Below, piece after piece: positions 11,401 through 25,300 of a DNA stretch of 64,000 bases (position 1 is the first letter of the stretch; each line of letters starts with the position of its first letter). This DNA comes from Rotaria sordida (taxonomy: Eukaryota; Rotifera; Eurotatoria; Philodinida; Philodinidae): NCBI GenBank assembly GCA_905250125.1, contig CAJNOL010000428.1, positions 1-64,000 of the forward strand, written 5' to 3'. The notes below the pieces were generated by a model, which worked only from the letters and a program-made list of their open reading frames with translations, was not told the DNA's origin and made no database searches. A program made the position numbers and the translations under genes.

Positions 11401-13132
11401 GATCTACAATACCCCCTAATTCAACAACAATAACTACATTTCATAATGGTATTTTAACTGAACGTCCTATAGCTAATGATGGTACATTAATAAATAATAA
11501 TAATCCAGATGAAACAATTGTTCCTGAACATCAACAACAAACATTCATAAATACAAATACAAATCGACAAGATACAGAAACAGATACATCTCAATCAAGT
11601 AGTTGTAATACAATGATTGAATTATCATCGGAATCATCTGATACGATGATTATTAATGAAAATGGAACTGAAACAGAAAATGATGCCGATAGTCAACAAG
11701 ATACACTTAAGGTACATCAAGTCAACTATTTTTTACTGAAATATCATAAAACTGTAATTTTAAGAAACACAGGATGTAACATACATGAACATTGAGCAAC
11801 AGAAAAATAAAAATAAACAATTTTGGCTTGAAACTTTGTATAGAGATAGATTTTAATGAGAATAGTTTATTTTGAAAATATCAAGTCTTTCAATTTGCTT
11901 CTATCCTGAAATACGAACATCGAATCTGCCGGTGTATATAAGCGACAGAAAAGACATATGTGTACCATCATCCTATCTTAGTTTAGAAACAATGAAAAGA
12001 TCTGAAACTGTCACAATAAATTATTCTTGTTAAGATCAATCTCTGTACAGTTTCGAATCGAAATGCAGAAGTCGGTTTTCCTGATTAGAACTATAGTCAT
12101 TGAATTAAAACATATCGCGTGAAACTATACTATCTCTACAGTAATACATCTAAGAACTCAAACTCTTTTCAAAATATTCATCGCTTATTAGCGTCGTCTA
12201 CGAGGTATACATAGTCCCGGCGCAAAAACAATTAATCGGTCGGAGAACTTTCCTTGTTAGACACTCAGTACCAATAGTATCTTAACCATCGGATACAGAC
12301 CGCAGTGGCTAGGCAGCTATGTTGTTCGACATGTATTCACAAGGTGCGGTATTTAAACCTCAGTACCACCAACCATGGAATTATCCTGGATAAGTCGCTA
12401 GCGACTGTTTGTCTCGAATGATCCGTCCGATAGCATGCTGATTACATTGTGATATACACCTGCTCTTGTAGTTAGTTATTGCATATCGGAAGCTCAAGCA
12501 ATTGAGCGCAAGAACTCAGCATCAGGCTGATCTCCTGTCCAAAGCTACAGTTAGAATTAGTTGTAGGGAAGATACCGAACTACTGAATCCGTCACTAGGC
12601 AGTACTTCATACCGCATGATAGCCAAAACTATAGAAGTATTCTTCCATCCTGTACAACTGAGATACTCTATCAAAAACCTTTTCCTAAACAAAAGAAATC
12701 ATTCGATTTCTCATATATTCTTTCATTAAGTTTATGTCTGATTTAATTTTATAGACAACGAATAAACAACAACCATCTAATTTAATATCTCCATTTTCAA
12801 ATTCCAATCAAACTTCAAAACGAACAACAGCTGATAAAAGTAAAGAAGAATTTATGAAATTAATTGCTCAAGAAGTACGAATGTATAATAAAAATGGTGA
12901 TGATTTTCAACGAGTATGTAAATTTATTATATACATTAAAATTTTATCGATTTCTTTTTTTGATTTTTAGACAATTGAACAATTTTCTGTTGAACAAATT
13001 GAACAACGTTTAGCATTACTTGATGAAATAATGGAAATTGAATTACGTGAAGTACAAAATCGTTTTCAATCAAAACGAAAACCAATTTTAGAAGCAATTA
13101 AATTAAAAAAGAAAACTCAAAATCATCATTAA
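8483..13132 (+). CDS. MST/Hippo serine-threonine kinase with SARAH domain
   Basis: Orthologue of STK3/STK4 (MST2/MST1; fly Hippo), the upstream kinase of the growth-restraining Hippo pathway that phosphorylates LATS and MOB1. Thirteen exons: 8483-8571, 8639-8703, 8755-8870, 8925-8987, 9049-9213, 9275-9305, 9375-9387, 9442-9503, 11004-11065, 11127-11264, 11319-11711, 12755-12913, 12971-13132; 505 residues. Kinase motifs: glycine loop KIGKGSYGNV, VAIK-type lysine (LAIKQ), catalytic [11 protein letters not shown] ([11 protein letters not shown]), and the activation loop [19 protein letters not shown] with Thr174 matching the autophosphorylated Thr of MST1. A Ser/Thr/Asn-rich linker follows, then the SARAH helix at about 455-500 ([18 protein letters not shown]). 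Exon 7 is only 13 nt. Introns 8 and 11 are swollen by repeats. Other Ste20 kinases lack this combination with SARAH. Confidence 0.95.
9729..10377. mobile_element. fold-back element in kinase intron 8
   Basis: The two ends are inverted copies: CTTACAAGGGAAGTCTCCCA on the left and its diverged complement ending near 10377 on the right. Similarity continues inward through GATTAATTGCTTTTGAGTCG and ACTATGTG for well over 100 bp. No transposase is encoded, so this is a non-autonomous hairpin-type element. Relatives or fragments occur at 5029-5100, 11818-12254 and 43655-43735. Confidence 0.75.
11818..12254. mobile_element. truncated copy of the same fold-back family
   Basis: In kinase intron 11. 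It carries the internal GCTTGAAACTTTGTATAGAG arm, its inverted partner near 12005-12065, and the right end (ACAATTAATCGGTCGGAGAA then TTGTTAGAC). The left terminal segment is missing. Confidence 0.6.
12296..12640 (+). mobile_element. tRNA-derived SINE-like sequence
   Basis: The sequence starting CCGCAGTGGCTAGGCAGC has an A-box-like TGGCTAGGCAG. About 45 bp later GCGGTATTTAAACCTC resembles a degenerate B-box. A more G+C-rich body of about 270 bp follows, unlike the surrounding intron. This is the usual layout of a tRNA-type SINE. I could not define the 3' end or a target duplication, so the call is tentative. Confidence 0.4.
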
Positions 13133-13213
13133 TTCTAATATATTTTTTTTCTTCTTGTTAATGTCGATTAATTCTGTGATGATAGTGGCAAAAAATACAA
13201 TCAATTCTTACTT

Positions 13214-13230
13214 GAGAGAGAGAGAGAGAA
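13214..13230. repeat. GA microsatellite in the kinase 3' UTR
   Basis: Run of GA dinucleotides about 85 bp after the kinase stop, followed by AATAAAATAAATG, a probable poly(A) signal. Confidence 0.6.
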
Positions 13231-13301
13231 AATAAAATAAATGTATATAAGAATAAACAATACGACAAAAAAGAAACTTATTCAGTTTAGTTTAGTTTTT
13301 T

Positions 13302-16300
13302 TTAATCATCAAGTTGACAAAGTAATGCAACACCACGTTTTATCCAATGTTGTGGTTGTTGATTCGTCGGTAAATAAACAGGCATAACAAAATTTGTTGA
13401 ATGACCTGTTGTTGAAAGTACACCACGTCGTTCACTTGTTTTATATACTGGACATTCATATGTATCTTGAATATTTAATTCATTTGTTTTAACTGGTTTT
13501 ACCCAAATGATTGGTATTGGATCATAGAGTATTTTCGGAAATTGTTCATCAAGTAAACAACTAAATAAAAATAAAACAAGAATTCAAGAAAAAAAAAGAG
13601 AAAAAGAATTAAATAAATTACGTTTCTTGATTCCATCGTGCACCATCGAGAAACAGACCACCAATATATGCACCATCATTTGGAGCTGTGTCACTTTTAG
13701 TGATTTTTAAAACCTGAAGAAAAAAACTTTCGATTATGTTCATATACGAGAAGAGAAAATTATGAGTAAAACTTATATTGATCGAACACTAAGGAATGTG
13801 AAACATGGGAAAATCTTTTTTTTTTGTAATCTACGTCAGTCAAAAATGAATTCACATATTCTCTGATGGGTCATTTTTGACTAGTAGCAGTGCTGAGCCT
13901 CGTTCCGAAAATTTTTAAAGTTGTTGTTAATGGTTGGCTCACAAGAAGGCTCTGCTCTTAGAGTCCATTAGATCCAAAATTTTCGGATCCGGACCCGACA
14001 TGAGCTTCAACTTCTCTGGCCGAAAATTCTAGCGCCGCTGCTATTTTCAATCCATTCATTGTGAGTAACATGAAAAACGATTTTTCTAGAATTATTTTAT
14101 TTTCAATATAAACTTATAAATAACACGATCGTCACGCTAATATTTTGTTAGTACTACTAGTCAGCTAAAAAAGCATTCCACAAGTGTTTATTAAATGATT
14201 TCTTATCGATAAAAGATAGAAACCTACATCTTTTGTTATGGTATTCCGTTTGGAGCGAGATCTTAACGATAGGAATGAATGATCTGGAACCAACGATTCC
14301 ATATTATAAAAAGAAAATCAAGACTAACGATTTCGATACGATTCAGGAAATGAAAGACCTGATTTCAATATGAAAATAGCCGATTTTGTAAGTGTCTCAC
14401 CATATATACTAAAAGGACTTATTTTTCAAAAACAAAGAATTCATGATACATACAGGTTTATACTGATAAAATAACATCGTAACTGTAAAAACACCCAAAA
14501 AAAAATGTAATTTTTTTTTGTTATTCAAGACGAATAGCACATGCTATATCTCCGCAGTGAAATGGCTTCCCTCAAATTTTACCATGTCAATCTGATAATC
14601 AGCACCTGTATAAACTATTCCTATGGTTTAGTGTCAAGGAGTAAACGAATATGAACTTCTTCATTTTGAAAATCTTTCTTTCAATTGATTTCATACCTGA
14701 AATTCAAAGGTTAATAAATCAATTGGTATTGTATATTTTCTTGCAAAATTTTGTTTAACACCAGTTAAAAATGCTTGTGTAAAATAGAAACCTGAAATCC
14801 AATAAACTGCAGGTTTTCCTGTGTCATACCATGTCTAAAAGAAAAGTTTTCAATTTTTAAACAATGTTTTTTTTTTCTATTATCTAAATAAAATAATTTA
14901 CTCGAAGAAATTTAATACGTTCTAATAAATCATTATAATATGATCCTAAACTTTTTAATGATGGATATGATTGTTTAATCCACATTTCTGGTTGTTTACC
15001 AATCATTAAACTATTTGTTAATGATTCTAATTCAACATTCATAACAACTAAACCTTTTATAGCTTTAATAACATTTTGTAAACTTGTTCGAATAACACTC
15101 ATTAATCTTTAAAACAAAACAAAAAAAAAATAAATTCGTTTTTTTTTCTGAATTTTCTTACTTATTAAATCGTTCCATTTCTTGTACTAAAACTGTATTC
15201 ATACTTTCATCATATTGTGTTGGATATTTTTTCATTGCTTCTTCCAAATTAAAATTATTTGGTAACTAAATAAAAATATTTTGAAACAAAAAGAAATTGA
15301 ATTGTTATATTTACTTTTGAAAGTATATCATTAGCAATATCATTTAATTTTTTATCTGTATCACCACCTTCAGCTGATGTTGAACCCATTGTTAAAAGAA
15401 TTGAATCAAATAAAAGTCTTGTTGCTTGTAAATCTTTTGATATATCAACATTTTCATGCATACCAAATACTTCAGGATGTTGAGTTAATGGTAAATTTTT
15501 AATAAATTCAACATATTCATCATATGTACCTTTAGGTGGTACATAATAAAGACCACTTGGAGATAATTTATGTTTAGGAATTTCAGCTACTTGTGGATTA
15601 TAAAAATCAATAAGAATTGTACTTAAACATCGACGATCCCAATCATCAGTTACTGTAAAAAAAATAAAAGAAAAACAAATTAAAGATAAAGAGATTTTGT
15701 ACAAGAAAAGAGCACTTATCGGCCTCCGTAGTTACATTCACCAGCCATGTAACGAATAGCATCCTAAATGAAAGAAAGATAATAGATTATGTGAAAACTT
15801 CCTTATTCTGAACACTTGGCATTTATTTTTGATTCCATGAGCAATATATATGTTCTATCACTCATGTACAGAATGACAGAAAAAAATGATGTTATGATAA
15901 ATAATTATGGGACACATATAAAAAGGAGATGAACTATCCATGATCTTTGTAAAGATGATAAATGTGTGTTTGCTTATAGAAGCCTAAAATCGGGTATATA
16001 TGTGAAAGGAAAATAGCAAATTGCATTAGGTTTCAACTAATACTATACAAAAATGAGCTATCCAAAACCTTGCTGAATCCTTCGTGTAGCGCCATGAATA
16101 ACGCAGTGGTTTCATACCATAATAAGATTGAACATCTGATATTCTGTACGATTAAACTTTCAGCAGTACTCCCAACTTTCTCAAACGACAATAGTTTGAG
16201 GATTCTAATATTTATTTGGTTTCACAGGACTTTGAACGGTTTTCGAATATAGGAAACGTATGGGTCTCTAAACCCACAATTCTACTTCATATACATGTAG

Positions 16301-19300
16301 AGTCATATCATGTAATGATGCTGTGATACTGAAAGTTATAATCTACATAAAAGTTTAGCTCATATTAATACTGGTCCTGTAACCAATAGCTTACAAGAAA
16401 AAAAATATATACTAGATGACAGCAACAATGGTTGATATAAGGTCTCATCGTCTTTGTGTTAACAACTTAGTACGATCAAATTATGTCAACATATGCTGAT
16501 TTATATCTACTTAAAAAAAGTTGAATTAATAAATTTTTGAAAACAAGAAAGAGATCATCTTATGTTACCGACAAGCGATTGCAACTGAATACCTTATATT
16601 ATTACTATTTTATAAGATTATTCATTAAATTTTCTCATTTATGATCATAGAAAAAACTTCTCTTTTTTATTCTCAATTAATAAAATACTCACGTATGGAA
16701 CTTCAGCATATTCATTAATAAACATCTAAAAGAAAAACAAAAATTCTACAATCATATATTCATTTATAATAATAAAATATACTTGAAGTTGTCGAACAGA
16801 AATTAACAAATCTGACTCATTAAATCCATATGGAATATTAAATCCTTGTGGTCTAAAAAAAAAAACAAATTCATTTTTATAATTAATCTTCAACTTAAAA
16901 AAAAGAAACAATTTTTTTTTCATACCCAAATTTTCTTCTTTCTTGTGCAAGTGCATGAAAAAAGCAAAGACCAAATAAAAGTCTTTCCCATACAGCATCT
17001 TTTCCTTCATCAACTTTATTAAAAAATGCCGGTTCACATATTGGTGCATTTAAATATGATTGTAACATATTCATTCGAAGACCTGTTGGTGGTTCATTTG
17101 TTAATTCTATGAAATTTTTTTATATTAATTCAATATAAAATAAATCTATTCGATACTTACTAACACCATTTTGTAAAATTGTTACTGGAAACTAAACCAA
17201 GAAAAAAAAAACGAAGACATAATTAAATTTTTTTTTTTTGAACACAATTCAAATAACCTTTGGTGATGGATATGATGTTAGCCATAGTCGAAATTCTGAA
17301 TTTGTATTTTCTGCTGAAAAATCTTCACAAATTTTTTCTAATGTTTGCATCCAACTAAATACAAAAAGAAAATTTAATTAAAAACTTACAAAAAAAGAAA
17401 AGAAGAAAATTTCTTTTTTTACCTAACAGCTAAATGACAATTTTGTAAACATACCCAACCCCCATCATTTTGTGCTCGTTGTATCATTGCTGAAGCAAAT
17501 GGACCCTTTGAAAAACAAAAATTAATTTTTAGATTTTATACGAAAGATGACAACTAACTTGTCCTTGACCAAGTGAAATATAATGAAATTTTTTTTCAAA
17601 AAATCCTTTATCTTTAGCAATTTTAACTAATTGACCCATTGGATCAGCACCAGGTGATAAAATAAAAACAATAGGTGCTAATGCATGTGAATCACTAAAA
17701 CTTTTTGCTAAATCAAATGGTGGTGGTTCAACAAATTTTTGTCCTAAATTTTTTTTAACAAATTCAATAACCATTTGTACAACTTTATCAGGACGTATAA
17801 CACGAACAATAGTCATTTTTTGAAATTGATCTAATTTTTCATTCCATGGTGATGGTAATTCAACTGTCATTGGATCTTTTGCATCATAGATCGATTTAAA
17901 TATTTCAATATTTGATTCAAAACTTTCACTGAAAACAAAAAAAAAATAAGAAAACACGACAATTAGAAATTTAATTGTTTGTTATTGATGAATTTATCTT
18001 ACCGAAGTCCAGTAAATTTAGGTAAATCTGATAAACGACATAATTCATCCCAAGATTTATCCGAGAGCCAACCTTGACCAGGATTTTTATGTTTATTTTC
18101 TAAACCAATACCACCTGTTAGAAAGAAGAGGTATTCAGCTTTATCCATTTCTTTTTGAGCACTAAAATATATATTTTTTTTAATATTTAAATTAAACTTT
18201 AATTTTCTTACAAGGGAACATTTTCAAGTGTCCGATCGCTTTTTATTCAAGACTATATTCAGGTGAGAGGCCATGATGAGTGGTATAAAAGTCTCACAAA
18301 AGAACTAATTGAACTGGTACCCACCGTTTGAGCTCATATTGGATTCACAAGGAGGTCTTAGTAGGACTAGAAAAATCCTTAAAAAAATTTCGTGCCTGCG
18401 GGTATTTGAAACCAAGCTATAATCGTTTTACTGAATTTTCGATCGAGCTGTACCGAAAACATTAATAATGGGATTTCGACCTAAAGTTTTACCCATAGGT
18501 AGATCTGATGACTTCAGGTATATCGTGAAATTTTCAACCAAAAAGAATGTTTTTTTGTTAAGATATTAAATTTTCGAATAAACTCAATTTTTGTGAGAGA
18601 CGACCATTTTTACCTAAAACTGGAACGAAAATTTAGTAAAACGGATGTAACTCAACTTCGGAAGCCCATGGGTACGAATCCTTTTAGGACTTTTTAAAGT
18701 CTTACTGAGCCCTCCTGCCCAATATGAACTCAAACAGCAGGTATCGGTTCGGGTAGCTCCCTCGTGAGCCATTGCTTTTGAGATATTGAATTTTTACTAC
18801 ATTTTTAAAAAAAAGCTGTGGTCCCCTTCAGGTCACCATGAAAATCGAATTTCGAGTTTCAATTTGAAACTGTGCACAAATGAAGCTCTTAATAACACCA
18901 GCTCATTGTGAAAGTTTCATCGATTTTTGAATTTTCTATTCTCAGATATGAATACTATTAGAAAAAACCTTCTGATACAAAAAGGAAATCATTCTTCTTT
19001 ATACTGATATCTGAGTATAGCAATCAGTAAAACTTTTACAATGAGCTAATGCCATTGAGAGCTTCAAATTTGTGTAATCGAACACTTGAGAACATTCTCT
19101 TGCGTTAGATATTTTTACTTACAGCATTATACTAGTACATAATACAAATGAAAAAAGTAATTTATCTTTTTCAAATAATGATCGACAAACATTTGTATAT
19201 AAATTATATGTAAAATGTTCTTGAAGATTTTTTAAACGACGTGCAAGAATTTTTGATTTTAAACTAAAATTTTAAATTATTTATCACTAGAAACAAAAAA

Positions 19301-22300
19301 TAATTAAAATTATAATATTAAATACCTATCATTGATTGAATTCATATATAGATTAATAAACCATTGTAAAGAATATTGGTACACTAAAAAAAAAATATAT
19401 ATTATTATAGAAATATATCGATCAATATCTGTCATTCCTTAATCACCATAAAGATTCAGCTTACATGTTTATTCTCAAAAAATCAACTACCACAAAGGAT
19501 CGGATATATTGCAAGTGAATCTATCCGGTAGAAGAAAACTCTTTCTTTATTATAAAATATGAAAACATAACAATAGAGTTATTAGCAGGTAGAATCCATT
19601 GGGTTAGTTCCGGATTGGGCGAGCTCTAGCTATAGATAGTTTTGAGCCTCCGCTATAAAGTGTTGCGTCTTGCTAAAAAAAGGGGAATTTGAATCCTTCC
19701 TCATAGTGTGTCTTAATTCAAATATAAAATTCGTTTTCCTATTTAAATGATTATTATATAATATAAATAAGATTGATTCTAATTGAAATAAAAATCTTAC
19801 TAGGATCAATATTTGGTAAATCATTAAGACAAAAGAATAGAATAGCTGAATATTCAGCAATTGGTTTATAATCTTGTCTAGATGCTTCAATTTTTTTAGC
19901 TGTTTCTTCTGCAACTTTTTGTTTTTTTGATATTTCATCAGAAATTAATTTTGATGAATCTAATGTTTGAATAGCAGCTTCATCTTCTAAAATATTTCCT
20001 TCGGATGAACTAAGTGTATATAAAATTTTATCTTCAGCTTCTTTTAATGAACGTTGATTTTCAGCTTGTGTTATAATTAATGCTTGACGTTCTTCTTCTA
20101 ATTCTGGACGTTCTTTAGCAACAACAATACCTAAAGAAAAATATACAAATAAATATTAATTTATTATTTATTTATTTTTTAAGTACCAAGTAATTGATCT
20201 TGAAGACCTTCAGATGTAATCATAAAATTAAGTAAAGTAACTTTAGTAGATATTTCTAAAAAACAACAAAATAAAAATTTTGGTTTTTTTTCTTTTCTTC
20301 TTCAATAAAATAATCAATTCAACCTGGTAAATAATGTGGATTACGTAATTTTGTTGTTATAAATAATTTAAAATCTTTTGAATATTCAATAACTTTATCA
20401 CCCAAACGTATCATTTCAACACCACCTAAATATTTCAAAAAGAGAAAAAAAAGAATTCATTTTGTAATTATTTATTCATTTTTTTTTAATATTTACCTTG
20501 TTTAAATACTTGTTTAAGTAAAATTGGTTCAAGTGATGGATCTAAATCTTCTCCAACATTTTCAATTAATAATGGTAAACCTAATTGTATACAATTATCT
20601 AATTGTCGCATAAAATCATTATCGGTTAATTTAACAACTTTTAAATTTTGTTGTGCATGAGAATTTTTTATCCAACGATTAGCTTGATTTTGTGGATCAA
20701 TCATTAATGGCCAACGATTTGAATTTTGAATTGTAACAGCATTATCAACTGAAAATGCATCTTTTGGTAAACCATTTATATTCCATGCCTAAACAAACAA
20801 ACACATAAAGAAAACAAAAAAAAGAACAAATTATAAGAAAAAATAAAATTTTACTTGAATTTTAATTGGTTCACCGAGTGTATCAGCTAGAGAATATTTT
20901 TCAGCATCGGAACATGGTAATTTCTTTTTTTTACATAATGTAATCCAAGAACTAAATGAAAAACAAAGAAATTCATAATTGATTCTATACTGAAGAAAAA
21001 CAATTCAAAATTCTTTTCGTACATTCTTAAAACAATTTATCAAGAATCTAAGAAACATTTGTAAAAGTTTCATACGGACACACAAGTTCTGTATTGTAAC
21101 ATTTTTTTTTACAGTTAAACTTGTTCGGACAGATCAGAGAACATTTTCAGCATATTCGAACTAGAACTCATCGACCTTTAAAATAAGTCTTATTTTTGAG
21201 TAACTCAAGCCTTTAATAATGACTGAAAGTTCTGTTCAGAAATGTTAATACTATCTAACGAGGGAAGATTCGCTAGTAATGAATCACTTTTTAGTTGGAA
21301 CTATATTCAGTTAATAGAGTCTAGTGAATAAGCAAATACTTTAGAGTGATGATTTGCGCTGGTGAGTCCGGTGTAAGGCCTTAGTTTTTAAGCGAAATTA
21401 TACTTTTGAATTTTGACCTAAAACCTATCTTACATAAAAGTACTGATTAGACTATTGTTTATAGAACAGATTAATGCTTTTGTTTTAAAAAATTTATATC
21501 TTGGAGAAACTTAATGTGAAAATTCTAAACATTTTTTTCTACAAGCTAGTTTAATCAGCGCAATTATGTAAGTAAAATTTCAGAACAAAATTCAAAAGTA
21601 TGATTTTGCTTGAAAATTATTGCCCTACAAGAAAAATTCACTAAACATTCGAGATCTTTCCTTGTAAGACTTGTTCATTTATAGAAATGAAAAGATTATT
21701 TACTGAGTAGCTTCATCACGAAATGCACTTGTAAATGCACCTAAATAACCAATAACACCTGATGAAACTAAAACATCACCAAGTAAATTATCATAAATTT
21801 TTTGTAAATTTTCAGCTGCTGCTGTCCAACGTGATTTTTCACCACCTAAACCACCAATTAATTTTTGAGCTCGAACTAATTTTTTAGCACAAAGATCAAC
21901 TTCAAATTCTAATTGTTCTTTACGTTTTTGTGCTGAATCAAGATCTTGCTGAAGTTTACGTAAACGATTTCTAATAAATAAATTAAAAAAATTTAATATT
22001 TCTTGATAAAACAAATAACATACTCGACTTGTGCTAATTGTGCACGTTTTTCTGCTAATGTTGCTTCAAGTTCTCGTACTTCTTTATCAACTTCTTCAAG
22101 TTTAACTTTTTTAGGTGCAACTTCTTTTGCTATACGATCATAAACATCCATAGCACGAACAAATAATATTAAACCATGTGCAGCAACTGATGCTTGCATA
22201 ACACGTTTTGGTTCAAGATCAGCATCTGTTAGATATTCGTCACGTAATTTTTTCATAACTTCAGATGGAATATGATCTTTATCAAATGTTTTAAGTTGAT

Positions 22301-25300
22301 TAATAAAATCCATTTCACCAAGTGCTTTTTTTGCTGGACCCCAAAAATCAATAATTTTCTTTCCAGGATTATTTGGATCAGGTTTTCTATCAGGTTGTCG
22401 GTTTGTTAATACACAAACTGATGCAAGAACTTTTCGTACTGTACTTGGTGGTTGTTGCATTGTACGAATTTCTGTTATATCAGCTGGTTTAAGTGTATCT
22501 AATGCATTTATAGCTGCTTCTAGAGCAGGCATAGCTGCCGAAAGATCATGTTCACATTCTTCCTATTTAATAAAAATATATTATATAATATTATATCAAA
22601 AAAGAAAAAAAATTCCGAATATTACTTTAAGTTTATTAGCATCAATAGCTTTTGCATTAACAACAGCTTCTTCAGCAACAACAACTTCACGTGTTTCACC
22701 AGCTTGACGTGATTGAATTTCAATATCAACTAACATAGCTGCTGTTTGTTTTGCACTTTCTTGTAATTGTGGTTGTAATGCTTCAAGTTCAGTACGCATT
22801 TTACCGACCTAAATAATAATCGAACGAAAAAAAAAAACTTGTTTCGAATGAAAAATTTCATTTACCTGTGTTTCAGCAAAAGCTAATTGTTCAAGACCTT
22901 TAACATAACGTTTTTTAGCTGCCATAATTTCATTTTGTTTTTGTGTTATTAACATTTTAAAACCTGATATAGCTTGAAGATAAGATGTTGGTGTTACATA
23001 ATTATATCGTTGTAATTTTGAATAAAATTTTTCTGATAATCTTTGTGTACTTGTATGAAAATATTTAACTATATCAACACATGCTTCTTTTTCGGATTCA
23101 TTAATATCAACTTGTTCTAAATATTTTTTAGCTACACGTTCTAAAGCATCTTCAGGCCATGCTTGAAACCAATCGAGTGTACAACAACTAAAGAAAAAAA
23201 ATAATAAAACAGTAAAATATGAAATGACAAGTCATATTTTGATTTAACGTATAAATTTTTTTATTATTTATGTTTGAATGTCAAACTTAAAAATTGTATA
23301 GATTCAAGAGAACATATCTGACTGATGATCTTCGTTTGAACTCAAAATTTTTCTCATCTTCAATAGATTGAAAGTTCAATAAAATGAACATAACTCGAGA
23401 AAAACGATATAAGATTTTTTTAATGAGTATATTACTCATGTATTAATGAAGAGTATGAGCTTTCTTCAAATGAGAGCATAACTTGAAATTATATTGATTT
23501 GTTTTTTTTCTTTATCTTACTTGATAAGTGATGGAAATTGTCTTAAACGTGATCGAAATGCATCACCTATAGGTGAAAAAGCAAGTACAATATGAAGATT
23601 ATCTCGAACACGATTAACAAAGAATTGAAATAATGCTAATGGACCAAAATCTGCACCTTTATCACCATCTGTTTGAGAAGCCGCTGCTTGTCCAGCAACA
23701 GCTTCCATAATTTCACCGCGTTCATCAGCAGCAAATAAATTTGGTACTTCACCTGTATTTAATAATGAATCAATATCTTCTAAAAATCGTTCATCTTTTA
23801 TTTGTGAATCCGTTAAAAGAAAAACAGTTGGTTTATTTTGTGCACCAGCCATTTTCATAACTTTTTTACAATCTTCACGAAATTCAACAACACCATAATT
23901 TTTTGTTATTTCAGGTTGATGTACATCATAATTAGCCATAGCAGCAGCAAGTCTTGTTAATGATTGTCTACCACTACCACCAACACCAACTAATAATGCA
24001 TTACCACCAGGTAAACGTAATATACGACAAATACGTGATAAATGTTCAAGTAAATAACGAAATACAACTAAAGTCATTTTTGTTTTATGTGTACTATTAT
24101 ATTCTTCAACAGCTTTTTCAACAATTGAATACATTGTATCAATAACTTTAACTTCTTCATAAAAACGTTCTTCAGCATCAAGATCAGGACGAAGAAAATC
24201 ACCAAATAATAAACTACGTAAATCTTCTTCTGATACCTTTAAATTAAAAACGAAACAACAAATTAAATTAATATCTATTCATAGAAAACCAAGATGTCAA
24301 TCGCGGCTATCGACGCCGCCACCGCTGCCGCTGCGATGGACATCTCTGACAAAAAGTTTAATAATTTTTACCTTTCCCCCACCTCGTCCACTGTTAGCTA
24401 AATGTTCAAACACAGCATCGAAACTTTCTTTAAAAATATCTTTGACACAAATCTTCACCGCCCTTAAAAAGAAAAAATAATAATTGAAATCTTGAATACT
24501 TTATGTTAATATTTACTCAACAAGCCATGTACGATCTTTATCATCTATTAAACGATCATAAAAAACACGCATTGTTTCATGAACCCATAATCTTAATATA
24601 AAACATTGTTTTTGTTGTTGTTAATTCATAATAAAAATAAAAATGGTTTTCTTTTTCTTACCGAATAAATGTTCGTTTTGATTCAACTTCTGATTTACGA
24701 ATTAAACAACATCCAAGAATAACACGTGAAAAATCACGTAAATTAAAAATATCTATAAAAATTGATTTAAAATCTTTTTTTGTTTGAAAAAAAAACAATA
24801 TTATTTACAATGAGATTTAGCTGGTGTTGGTAAAAGAGAAACAGCAGCTGCATTATAAACTTGTAAAGTTGATTGAACTATTTGATTACCAATTGTTAAA
24901 TAATCTGAAGTAAATTCTTGTCCCTATAAATAATCAATAGATTTATTTGAATAAAAGAAATAATATATTAATTACGAACTTTAATATAAACTGAAAAAAG
25001 TGTTGTAAATATTTTTGTGAGTGTTTCATCACTAAATGGGTTAATGGCAATAGTCATAAAATGTCTAATAAATCTTGGTGTAACAACATTTCTACCACCA
25101 CCTGGTGGTCCCATTGCAGAAACAAATTGAATATCTTCAAGAATTATTTTTGCTGTATCCTTACGATCATACCTAAATGACAAGAATTTAAGTTAAAAAA
25201 TGGTTTTATTTTTGAAAAATCTTACCAATGTCGATGATCCATAAATTGACGCAGTAATTCAATTGGACCTTGAGCACCATATTTATCTTTTTGTGGCATA

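Noticed and set aside
12296..12370. A functional tRNA gene at the A-box/B-box-like motifs.
   Set aside because: I could not fold a proper acceptor stem or anticodon arm, and the B-box is degenerate. SINE-like is more likely.
12502..12729. A 75-codon open frame inside kinase intron 11.
   Set aside because: Lies in the SINE-like body within an intron of a well-supported gene.
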